Origin: DATKWD01 sp035529695
Lineage (GTDB): Bacteria; Actinomycetota; Acidimicrobiia; Acidimicrobiales; Salinilacustritrichaceae
Assembly (NCBI GenBank): GCA_035529695.1
Contig: DATKWD010000108.1
Location: forward strand, 1-64,000
DNA length: 64,000 nucleotides
Direction of reading: 5' to 3'
Made by a program: the position numbers and the translations under genes
The notes under the pieces: generated by a model
Told to the model about the DNA's origin: nothing
The model's database searches: none
Seen by the model: the letters and a program-made list of their open reading frames with translations, nothing else
Shown here: positions 23,901-30,797 of the stretch, one piece after another
Numbering within the stretch: the stretch's first letter is position 1
Layout of the letters: each line of letters opens with the position of its first letter

Positions 23901-24434
23901 CGACCGATGCGTGTCGGGCCCGACCAGGACCTGGCCGGGCGCAGCGTTGGTCTGGAGACGGCTCGCGGTGTTCACCACATCGCCCATCGCGGTGTAGTCG
24001 CCGCCCGAGCGGAGCGCGCCGACCAGCACCTCGCCGGTGTTCACACCGATGCGCATCTCGACCCGCCCTCCGGCCACATCGGCGGCCTCGGCCATCGTCT
24101 CCTGCATCCGGAGCGCCGCACGCACGGCCCGCTCGGCATCGTCCTCGTGGGCCACGGGGGCCCCGAAGAGCGCAACGATCGCGTCACCGATGATCTTGTC
24201 GACCCGGCCCCCGAAACGCTCGATCACATCGACGAGCCGCTCGAAGCGGTCATCGACCAGATGCTTGACCTGCTCGGGGTCGAGCGTCTCGGACAAGCCT
24301 GTGAACCCGACCAGGTCACCGAACAAAACGGTCACGACCCGCCTCTCGTCGCCCCGCAGCAGGAGTTCCTGCCCACAGGACGCGCAGAATCGGGCGCCAA
24401 CGGCTGAGTCGGCGCCACAGGCCGAACACGTCAC
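20952..24434 (-). CDS. Class III cyclase-AAA ATPase-TPR regulator
   Basis: A 1160-residue protein. Order: a zinc ribbon (C3, C6, C17, C20); a class III nucleotidyl cyclase domain (about 30-215) with metal Asp in FGDLVGFTG, VDKIIGDAIVALFG, and the transition-state Asn/Arg in NTASRLQ; an ORC/AAA-type ATPase with Walker A GEAGVGKS near 255 and a Walker B-like VLVVLSDLHWADEA; then about 500 residues of TPR-like helices. Most catalytic residues are present, so it may make cAMP. Such giant proteins are common in actinobacteria; partners are unknown. GTG 24432-24434 is preferred because TACACT ends 7 nt before it and the ribbon begins there; an ATG at 24506 is the longer option. Confidence 0.87.
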   Translation of the reverse strand: MTCSACGADSAVGARFCASCGQELLLRGDERRVVTVLFGDLVGFTGLSETLDPEQVKHLVDDRFERLVDVIERFGGRVDKIIGDAIVALFGAPVAHEDDAERAVRAALRMQETMAEAADVAGGRVEMRIGVNTGEVLVGALRSGGDYTAMGDVVNTASRLQTNAAPGQVLVGPDTHRSTRDVVSYEACDPITVRGRIEPVPCWIALDPIAPPGHRPNRPAVPLVGRSHELSLLTGAVATSASRSRASLMLVSGEAGVGKSRLSSEVASWASSHVDALVLEGRCVPYGEANVWWPIAEALRSGIGIEPDDDLDAVVVATTASVAQTLDLSPEEPEVLRTVAGLLYLMGHDTLGGIDVARDHDEVVRALVTFAGESSRSRPVLVVLSDLHWADEAVLSLLDTLLERLDHERFAVLATARASLTERWTPTSGHHSLVVLHLDPLSEAASARLIEELSGEVLDEALAQALLERSGGNPFFLEELVALVGEVEGSDELPGSLRALVLARLDGLSPVERAVVEDAAVLGRRGEIDALQTMVSITRGLPDVSAEIDALIHREMLSRDGRHWEFRSELVREVAYSTLTKADRAERHAGIAKWCRSNLDERHDSVVERIAHNYARAAELASDFSALGGVPDDIDALARTWLVKAADRADAADLGREAARLYTEALALRPANDEERRSLQLGRARGLMKHSDHSTARVEISDVVDEACEVGDDAHLLEGLTLLGDCELRLGMAEIAAERFDRALAMATDMGADAQRAEILRLRGMMHVFSGDDQAASVELTAALDLFESLGDQRGVAWVLQHLSWSAFMSGRVVEAERHLRRAIDTFTDRGDRGGLGWALGLYAWVKFHLGDGDGAEWLAMQVLDSGLERGDRWGAGMMEVLLSSIRLWSGRTDEAIAAAQRAFDIFEELDDAFGGAQARGILGRALTTGGRIVEAREVFDRTRADSDRPGELEPAWQIPELLSAVQIGDLAWTEAASARVESGDISPERVGGTDQLVALTLAALQRRDADRATALLDEATTEESAGNGSVIAAEALVGAAQGDRRRTDRAVARLADCTSVTYLDRTMARLAEAVAVSGVDGRAILADGLDELSTTGDRVGPLVLGLADAALAEATGADDRLTARRRSEGIAHDLGIGADGWRAYIDLVVGTADAAIPTT

Positions 24435-24441
24435 GTCGAAC

Positions 24442-24447
24442 AGTGTA
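24442..24447 (-). promoter_or_regulatory. Leaderless -10 box of the cyclase-ATPase gene
   Basis: TACACT on the minus strand, 7 nt before GTG 24434. It decides between this GTG and the ATG at 24506. Confidence 0.5.
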
Positions 24448-24512
24448 GGAGCACCATCGTGGGCTTCGGCGGGTCGTGACTGATGACCAGCTGGCCCAGG
24501 GCCCACGGCGTG

Positions 24513-24518
24513 TACGTT
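24513..24518 (+). promoter_or_regulatory. Leaderless -10 box of ABC module 1
   Basis: TACGTT ends 8 nt before ATG 24527. The same hexamer and distance occur before the CDF gene at 18376. Confidence 0.5.
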
Positions 24519-24526
24519 CGACCGTC

Positions 24527-25279
24527 ATGAGCAGCACCCCGCCGACCACGATCACCGTCGCAGCACACACCGTCGACGCGAGCAAGATCTACGGTTCGGG
24601 CGACACCGAGATCCGGGCGCTCGACCAGGTGACCGTGGGATTCGAGCAGGGCCGCTTCACCGCGATCATGGGGCCCTCGGGCTCGGGCAAGTCGACGCTG
24701 ATGCACTGCGTCGCCGGCCTCGACACCCTGACTTCGGGCAAGGTGTTCATCGGTGACATCGACCTGACGACCCTGAACGAAAGGGACCTCACCCGGCTCC
24801 GTCGAGACCGCATCGGGTTCGTGTTCCAGGCGTTCAACCTGATCCCCACGCTCAACACCAGCGAGAACATCACCCTGCCGCTCGACCTCGCGGGCTCGAC
24901 GCCCGAAGCCGGGTGGATGGACGAGGTGATCGGCGCGGTCGGCCTGGGTGACCGGCTCGATCATCGCCCGTCGCAGCTCTCGGGCGGCCAGCAACAGCGG
25001 GTGGCGGTCGCCCGTGCCCTGGCGAGCCGGCCCGACATCGTGTTCGCCGACGAGCCCACCGGGAACCTCGACAGCACCACCAGCGGCGAGATCCTCGAGT
25101 TCATGCAGCGAGCCGTGTCCGACTTCGGCCAGACCATCGTGATGGTGACCCACGATCCGCGAGCCGCCGGCTACGCCGAGCGTGCCCTGTTCCTCGGCGA
25201 CGGGCGCATCGTCGACGACATGGACGGTCCGACCGCGGACAAGGTCCTCGACCGGATGAAGCAGTTCAGCGAGGGATGA
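24527..25279 (+). CDS. ABC transporter ATP-binding protein (module 1)
   Basis: A 250-residue ATPase of the LolD/MacB/BceA-type family. Walker A is GPSGSGKST, the Q-loop lies in FVFQAFNLIPTL, the signature is LSGGQQQRVAVARAL, Walker B is IVFADEPTGNLDS and the switch His is in MVTHD. It partners the double-FtsX permease that begins 10 nt downstream. The LNTSENITLPL element is typical of exporters of lipoproteins or peptides. It is highly similar to the ATPase at 30022, so the two modules are paralogues. The ATG was chosen because it follows the -10 box by 8 nt. Confidence 0.95.
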   Translation: MSSTPPTTITVAAHTVDASKIYGSGDTEIRALDQVTVGFEQGRFTAIMGPSGSGKSTLMHCVAGLDTLTSGKVFIGDIDLTTLNERDLTRLRRDRIGFVFQAFNLIPTLNTSENITLPLDLAGSTPEAGWMDEVIGAVGLGDRLDHRPSQLSGGQQQRVAVARALASRPDIVFADEPTGNLDSTTSGEILEFMQRAVSDFGQTIVMVTHDPRAAGYAERALFLGDGRIVDDMDGPTADKVLDRMKQFSEG

Positions 25280-25288
25280 CGCACTGAC

Positions 25289-27871
25289 GTGATCCGCATC
25301 ACCCTGCGGTCTCTGTGGGAGCACAAGCGGCGGCTCATCTCCACCATCGTCGCAATCGTGCTCGGCGTCGCCTTCATGTCGGGCACCTTCGTGCTCGCCG
25401 ACACGCTCGACAAGGTCTTCGACGACCTGTTCGCCCAGGTCAACGAGAACGTCGACGCCAAGGTGCAGGGCGAAGAGCTGTTCGACAGCAACTTCGGGGG
25501 CTCCCAGCGCAAGTCGCTACCGGACTCCCTGATCGCCACGGTCGCCGACATCGAGGGCATCGAGAACGCTGCGGGATTCGTCCAGACCCTGGGCTTCGGC
25601 ACCACTGGACGAGTCCTCGACGCCGACGGCGAGCCCGTCGGCTCGACGCAGGGCCCGCCCACCCTCCTCGAGTCATGGGTCGACGACGACCTGCTCAACC
25701 CCTATCGCTTGCGTGAGGGTCGAGCGCCGACCGCCGACGACGAGATCGCGCTCAATGTCGCGGCGGCGAACGAAGGCGGGTTCGCGCTCGGCGACCGGGT
25801 GACGGTCATCAGCCAGCTCGGGACCACCGAATACGCGCTCGTCGGGACGATCACCTTCGGCGAAGCCGAGAGCTCGGCCGGATCGATCTCGGCCGAGTTC
25901 ACGCTCGCCGAGGCGCAGCGAATCGCCGGCACGCCCGGCGAGGTCCAACAGATCGTCGTCGACGGCGCCGACGGGCTCTCGCAACAAGAGGTCGTCGATC
26001 TTGTCGCTCCCGCGCTGCCGTCGGATGCGGAGGTCATCACGGGCGAAGCTGCGGCGAAGGAGACCGCCGCATCGGTGCAAGAGGGGTTCAGCTTCTTCCG
26101 CCAGATCCTCCAGATCTTCGGCGCGATCGCCCTCCTGGTCGGCATCTTCATCATCTCCAACACGTTCTCGATCCTCGTCGCACAACGCACCCAGGAGCTG
26201 GCCCTGCTACGGGCGATCGGCGCGTCGCGTCGACAGGTGCTGCTGTCCGTGCTGTTCGAGGCGATCGTCCTCGGCCTGGTCGCCTCGGTGCTCGGCCTCG
26301 TCGGCGGGATTCTGCTGGCCACGGGCGTGACCGCCGGCCTGAACGCCATCGGCGCCGACCTCCCCTCGAACACGCTGGTCATCGCGTCGCGCACGGTCGT
26401 CGTCGCATTCGTGATCGGCCTGGCCGTGACGATCGTGTCGTCGTTCATTCCCGCCATCCGCGCCACTCAGGTCTCGCCGCTCGCCGCACTGCGGGAGGTC
26501 GGCTTCGACCGATCCGGCGCCTCGAGGATCCGGGCCGCCGCCGGCATCGTCATCGTGATCGCGTCGGGGCTCCTCATGGCGCAGGCATGGAGCGCCGACG
26601 GCAACACCGACGTGTTGCCGGTGGTCGGGCTCGGCGGCGCGCTGGCGATCCTCGGCGCGATCGTCATCGGGCCGGTTCTGGCCGGCCCCACCGTGCGCAT
26701 CATCGGTGCGCCGCTGCCTCGCCTGCTCGGCGTCACAGGACGCCTCGCGATCGAGAACGCCGCCCGGAGCCCGAAGCGGACCTCGGCGACCGCTTCGGCG
26801 CTCATCATCGGCGTGACGCTGATCGGATTCATCACCGTCTTCGCACAATCGGCCAAGACCTCGATCAGCGCCGAGATCGAGCGCACGTCGGCCGACCTCA
26901 TCGTGCAGGCCGAATCGTCCGGCTTCGGACCCCCTTCGGGATTCCCCAGCAGCATCGCCGCCGGCGTCGCCGATGTCGAGGGGGTCGACGTGGTCAGCCC
27001 CGTGGCGTTCTCGCCCGCGCTGTTCACCTATCCCGACGGCACGACCGCCACACAGTTCCTCAGCGGCATCGACCCGCCGACGCTCGCCGAGCTGGCCGAC
27101 ATCGCGATGGAGCAGGGCCAGATCACCGACCTGACCGACACCGGCATCGTGGTCGATCGTCAGATCGCCGGCGACAACGGCCTCGCGATCGGCGACCTGG
27201 TGGCCGTCACCGGCCCGACCGGCCGGGTCGCCACGTTCCGCATCGAGGCCATCTCCGACGACACGGTCTTCATCGGCTTCTGGGCCCTCAACCGGGTGGG
27301 CATCGACCAGATCGTCACCGAGTTGCTCGACGTCCAGGTACTCACGACCCTCGACGACGGCGCCGATCTGGAGGCGACCCGCGCCCGACTCGAGGAAGCG
27401 GTGTCGGACACTCCGGGAATCGAGGTACTCGACCGCGACCAACTGGTCGGTGATCTCGCCGACCAGATCACGAGCTTCCTCAACATCGTCTACGGGCTGC
27501 TGCTGCTGTCGATCATCATCGCCATGATCGGGATCGCCAACACGTTGTCGTTGTCGATCCACGAGCGGACCCGAGAGCTCGGTCTCCTGCGCGCCGTGGG
27601 GATGACGAGATCTCAGCTCCGCTCCGCCATCCGGTGGGAGGCCGTGCTGATCTCCGTACTGGGAACGGTGGTCGGTCTCGGGCTCGGGCTGCTCATCAGC
27701 GCGGCGCTCGTCAAGGGCCTCGAAGGGTTCGGACTCTCCCGGTTCGACGTTCCGGTGACGCAACTCATCGTGCTCGTCGCGGTCGCGGCCCTCCTCGGCA
27801 TCCTGGCGTCGGTGCGCCCCGCCCGGCGAGCGGCGCGCCTGGAGGTGCTCGACGCCATCGCCAACGAGTGA
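25289..27871 (+). CDS. Double FtsX-domain ABC permease (module 1)
   Basis: An 860-residue membrane protein. An N-terminal span (RLISTIVAIVLGVAFMSGTF) is followed by a large MacB-like external domain (about 45-250), an FtsX domain with three spans (about 268-395, ending ATQVSPLAALREV), a central pair of spans, a second external domain, and a C-terminal FtsX domain (about 735-855). This duplicated layout lets one chain make a whole permease. Such systems extract or expel lipids, peptides or antibiotics rather than importing. GTG 25289 is the start, 10 nt after the ATPase stop. Confidence 0.92.
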   Translation: MIRITLRSLWEHKRRLISTIVAIVLGVAFMSGTFVLADTLDKVFDDLFAQVNENVDAKVQGEELFDSNFGGSQRKSLPDSLIATVADIEGIENAAGFVQTLGFGTTGRVLDADGEPVGSTQGPPTLLESWVDDDLLNPYRLREGRAPTADDEIALNVAAANEGGFALGDRVTVISQLGTTEYALVGTITFGEAESSAGSISAEFTLAEAQRIAGTPGEVQQIVVDGADGLSQQEVVDLVAPALPSDAEVITGEAAAKETAASVQEGFSFFRQILQIFGAIALLVGIFIISNTFSILVAQRTQELALLRAIGASRRQVLLSVLFEAIVLGLVASVLGLVGGILLATGVTAGLNAIGADLPSNTLVIASRTVVVAFVIGLAVTIVSSFIPAIRATQVSPLAALREVGFDRSGASRIRAAAGIVIVIASGLLMAQAWSADGNTDVLPVVGLGGALAILGAIVIGPVLAGPTVRIIGAPLPRLLGVTGRLAIENAARSPKRTSATASALIIGVTLIGFITVFAQSAKTSISAEIERTSADLIVQAESSGFGPPSGFPSSIAAGVADVEGVDVVSPVAFSPALFTYPDGTTATQFLSGIDPPTLAELADIAMEQGQITDLTDTGIVVDRQIAGDNGLAIGDLVAVTGPTGRVATFRIEAISDDTVFIGFWALNRVGIDQIVTELLDVQVLTTLDDGADLEATRARLEEAVSDTPGIEVLDRDQLVGDLADQITSFLNIVYGLLLLSIIIAMIGIANTLSLSIHERTRELGLLRAVGMTRSQLRSAIRWEAVLISVLGTVVGLGLGLLISAALVKGLEGFGLSRFDVPVTQLIVLVAVAALLGILASVRPARRAARLEVLDAIANE

Positions 27872-27896
27872 ACGGCGAGCGGTCCACTGACCGGGT

Positions 27897-27918
27897 GGGT
27901 CATCCTCGTGGATGACCC
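27897..27918. terminator. Perfect hairpin between ABC module 1 and the kinase gene
   Basis: Arms GGGTCATCC and GGATGACCC with a TCGT loop: nine perfect pairs, 26 nt after the permease stop. No U-tract. It is either a weak terminator of the ABC module or an operator 43 nt upstream of the kinase -10 box. Confidence 0.5.
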
Positions 27919-27960
27919 CGACTCGCCCCCAGGGAGGACGACAGCCTCGGAGTCGGTCGG

Positions 27961-27966
27961 TAGCGT
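27961..27966 (+). promoter_or_regulatory. Leaderless -10 box of the kinase-regulator operon
   Basis: TAGCGT ends 8 nt before GTG 27975. It supports that GTG over an ATG at 27912 that would add a basic, unconserved N-terminus. Confidence 0.5.
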
Positions 27967-27974
27967 CGCGACCG

Positions 27975-29195
27975 GTGACCCGTCCCCGCCCCGTCCAATG
28001 GCTCCGCGACCATCCCTTCGCGGCCGACATCATCCTGGCGGGCACGCTCACGTTCCTCATCGTCGGCGGTCTCGTGACCGTCGACATCAACACCGACGGA
28101 CAGAGCAACCGAGAGATCGACGCCATCGGCTGGTTGCTCGCGGTCCCGCAGGGCGCGCTGCTGGCCTTCCGCCGCAAGGCTCCGGTGCAGGCGCTGCTTG
28201 CGAGCACGGTGCTGCTCGTCCCCTACTGGGTCCTCGACTACGCCGATCCGGGGACCAGCATCCCGGTGCTGCTCCTCCTCTACGCCGCAGCCGCCCACGG
28301 CCCTCGCCCGCAGGCTGAACGTGCTGCCTTCGCGTGCGGCGCCGTGTTGCTGGGCGTCATGGTGGTCGGGGTGTTCGTCGACACCGAGGACCTGCCTGCG
28401 ATCGCGGTGCTGGCCAACCTGGTGATCTTCGCAACGGCTTGGATCCTCGGTGACAGCCTGCGCAACCGGCGCGCCTACCTGGCCGAAGTCGAGGCCAGAG
28501 CCGACCGTGCCGAGCAGGACCGGGCCGAGGAGACCGCTCGAGCGGTGCAGGCCGAGCGCGATCGCATCGCCCGTGAGTTGCACGACGTCGTTGCTCACAG
28601 TGTCTCGGTCATGGTGGTGCAGGCGGGCGCCGCGAGGCGGGTGATCGAATCGCACCCCGAGCAGACCACCGAGTCACTCCAGATCATCGAATCGACCGGG
28701 CGCGGCGCACTCGACGAGCTCAGGCGATTGCTGGGAGTGCTCAGAAATCCCGACGCAACGAAGACCTCCGACCCCCCTCTGACCCCTCAACCAGGGGCCG
28801 ACGACATCGCCGAGCTCGTCGTGCAATGGCAACAGACCGGCCTCGACGTGACCCTCGATACCGAGGGTGACCCGGTCGCACTCCCGTCCGGTGTCGGTCT
28901 CACCGCCTACCGAGTCGTGCAAGAGGCGCTCACCAACGCCATGAAGCACGCCGGACCGGCCACGGTCGTGGTCAAGGTCAGCTACCACCCCGACGAGGTC
29001 GAACTCGCCATCACCGACGACGGGCGGGGTGTCCAGCCACACTCGACCGACTTGTCGACAGGTCACGGGCTGCTGGGAATGGCCGAACGGGTGGACCTGT
29101 TCGGTGGCTCACTCGCCACCGGCCCGAGGCCCGGTGGCGGATTCCGCGTCGTGGCCAACCTCCCGCTCGACACCGCTGCGTCGTCGACCAGGTGA
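27975..29195 (+). CDS. NarL-type sensor histidine kinase
   Basis: A 406-residue membrane kinase. The N-terminal half has about five or six hydrophobic spans with no large outside loop, so it senses the membrane or works with a transporter. A short coiled coil (AEVEARADRAEQDRAEE) leads to the HisKA_3 dimerisation domain with the phospho-His in ERDRIARELHDVVAHSVSV. The ATPase domain shows N (VVQEALTNAMKHA), G1 (ITDDGRGV) and G2 (GHGLLGMAERV). It sits between two ABC modules, like antibiotic or envelope-stress kinases. Its stop overlaps the response regulator start (GTGA). Confidence 0.93.
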   Translation: MTRPRPVQWLRDHPFAADIILAGTLTFLIVGGLVTVDINTDGQSNREIDAIGWLLAVPQGALLAFRRKAPVQALLASTVLLVPYWVLDYADPGTSIPVLLLLYAAAAHGPRPQAERAAFACGAVLLGVMVVGVFVDTEDLPAIAVLANLVIFATAWILGDSLRNRRAYLAEVEARADRAEQDRAEETARAVQAERDRIARELHDVVAHSVSVMVVQAGAARRVIESHPEQTTESLQIIESTGRGALDELRRLLGVLRNPDATKTSDPPLTPQPGADDIAELVVQWQQTGLDVTLDTEGDPVALPSGVGLTAYRVVQEALTNAMKHAGPATVVVKVSYHPDEVELAITDDGRGVQPHSTDLSTGHGLLGMAERVDLFGGSLATGPRPGGGFRVVANLPLDTAASSTR

Positions 29196-29860
29196 CCGAC
29201 TCGATCACGGTCGCGGTCGTCGACGACCAGGAACTGGTGCGGACCGGGTTTCGCATGATCGTCGACGCCGAGCCCGACATGGAGGTGGTCGGCGTCGCCG
29301 GCGACGGGAACGAGGCCATCGAACTGGTCGGCCGGACCACGCCGGACGTGGTTCTCATGGACATCCGAATGCCCGGCCTCGACGGGATCGACGCCACCCG
29401 GACGATCCACGACACCCACCCGCGAACCCGGGTGCTGGTCCTCACCACGTTCGACCTCGACGAGTACGTGTTCGCAGCGGTGCGAGCGGGTGCGAGCGGC
29501 TTCCTCCTGAAGGACACCCCGCCCGAGGACCTCGTGCGTGCGGTGCGGGTCATCGCGTCGGGTGATGCCCTCCTCGACCCTGGTGTCACTCGACGCCTCA
29601 TCGAGGAGTTCGGACGAGCGCCGACCCCGCCGGCGGCCGTGGACGACGAGAGAATCGACCGGCTCACCGAGCGCGAGCGCGAAATGCTCGACCTGATGGC
29701 TCGTGGCCTCTCGAACGCCGAGATCGCCGAGTCGCTGTTCCTCGGCGAGACCACCGTCAAGACCCATGTCGGCCGCGTGCTCATGAAGCTCGAGGTCCGC
29801 GACCGTGTCCAGGCCGTGGTCGTGGCCTACGAGACCGGCACCGTCAGCCCCGGCGCCTGA
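29192..29860 (+). CDS. NarL/FixJ-type response regulator
   Basis: A 222-residue regulator. The receiver domain (about 5-120) carries the acidic pair DD in VAVVDDQELVR, the phospho-Asp in DVVLMDIRMPG, the Thr in LTTFD and the Lys in FLLKDTPP. The LuxR-type helix-turn-helix is LTEREREMLDLMARGLSNAE through TVKTHVGRVLMKL. GTG 29192 overlaps the kinase stop, so the pair is translationally coupled. Flanking ABC modules are the probable targets; a GTGAC-N4-GTCAC palindrome lies 80 nt before the -10 of module 2. Confidence 0.95.
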   Translation: MTDSITVAVVDDQELVRTGFRMIVDAEPDMEVVGVAGDGNEAIELVGRTTPDVVLMDIRMPGLDGIDATRTIHDTHPRTRVLVLTTFDLDEYVFAAVRAGASGFLLKDTPPEDLVRAVRVIASGDALLDPGVTRRLIEEFGRAPTPPAAVDDERIDRLTEREREMLDLMARGLSNAEIAESLFLGETTVKTHVGRVLMKLEVRDRVQAVVVAYETGTVSPGA

Positions 29861-29928
29861 GCACTCCGTCACACGGGCCGGGGACCCAGGTGAGAGATGC
29901 CGCGCCCGCGCTGGGAGCAGACATGGCC

Positions 29929-29942
29929 GTGACGCAGGTCAC
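29929..29942. promoter_or_regulatory. Palindrome upstream of ABC module 2
   Basis: GTGACGCAGGTCAC, perfect 5-bp arms with a 4-nt spacer, in the 161-nt gap before the second ABC ATPase gene. It is a candidate response-regulator site by position. I could not find a matching copy before module 1. Confidence 0.35.
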
Positions 29943-30009
29943 CCCGCCTCCCCCTCACGGACGACGGCGAATCAGACCGGAGGCCGACGACAGGGGCGGC
30001 GGCACTTCG

Positions 30010-30015
30010 TACCTT
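30010..30015 (+). promoter_or_regulatory. Leaderless -10 box of ABC module 2
   Basis: TACCTT ends 6 nt before ATG 30022, favouring this ATG over an upstream in-frame one at 29890. Confidence 0.45.
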
Positions 30016-30021
30016 CGAGGC

Positions 30022-30795
30022 ATGACCCTCACGGCAACCCCCACCCCCACCCCGACCCCCGTCTCGGAGACCACCGCCGCCGCCCGGACCATCGACGCGA
30101 CGAAGATCTACGGCGACGGCTCGGGCCAGGTGATCGCCCTCGACCACGTCACCGTCGACTTCGGCGCCGGCGCCTTCACGGCGATCATGGGCCCGTCGGG
30201 CTCGGGCAAGTCGACGCTGATGCACTGCCTCGCCGGCCTCGACACGCTGACCTCGGGCCACGTGCTGGTCGGCGACGTCGACCTCAGCACGATGTCCGAG
30301 CGTGACCTCACCAAGTTGCGACGAGATCGCATCGGATTCGTGTTCCAGGCGTTCAACCTGGTGCCGACGCTCACCGCGGCCGAGAACATCACTCTTCCGC
30401 TCGACCTCGCGAACGAGGAGCCCGACCATCGCCTGCTCGATCGGGTGATTGCTGCGGTGGGGTTGGGTGACCGGATGAGCCACCGGCCGAGTGAGCTGTC
30501 GGGCGGCCAGCAGCAGCGTGTCGCGGTCGCTCGTGCGCTTGCCAGCAACCCGGCCATCGTGTTCGCCGACGAGCCCACCGGGAACCTCGACTCGGGCACC
30601 TCGGCCGAAGTCCTGGGATTCATGCGCACTGCGGTGCGGGAAATGGGTCAGACCATCGTGATGGTCACCCACGATCCCATGGCTGCCTCGTACGCAGATC
30701 GCGTGCTGTTCCTCGCAGATGGCAACATCGTCGACGAGATGTCAGCCCCCAGCGCCGACCAGGTGCTGGACCGCCTCAAGGCCATCGGAGACTGA
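30022..30795 (+). CDS. ABC transporter ATP-binding protein (module 2)
   Basis: A 257-residue ATPase with the same motifs as module 1: GPSGSGKST, VFQAFNLVPTL, LSGGQQQRVAVARAL, IVFADEPTGNLDS, MVTHD. Over the whole fold it matches the 24527 ATPase at roughly two of three positions, so the modules arose by duplication. The N-terminal TATPTPTPTPV stretch is low-complexity. Its permease gene starts 2 nt after the stop. Cytoplasmic ATPase of an export or extraction system. Confidence 0.95.
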   Translation: MTLTATPTPTPTPVSETTAAARTIDATKIYGDGSGQVIALDHVTVDFGAGAFTAIMGPSGSGKSTLMHCLAGLDTLTSGHVLVGDVDLSTMSERDLTKLRRDRIGFVFQAFNLVPTLTAAENITLPLDLANEEPDHRLLDRVIAAVGLGDRMSHRPSELSGGQQQRVAVARALASNPAIVFADEPTGNLDSGTSAEVLGFMRTAVREMGQTIVMVTHDPMAASYADRVLFLADGNIVDEMSAPSADQVLDRLKAIGD

Positions 30796-30797
30796 TC

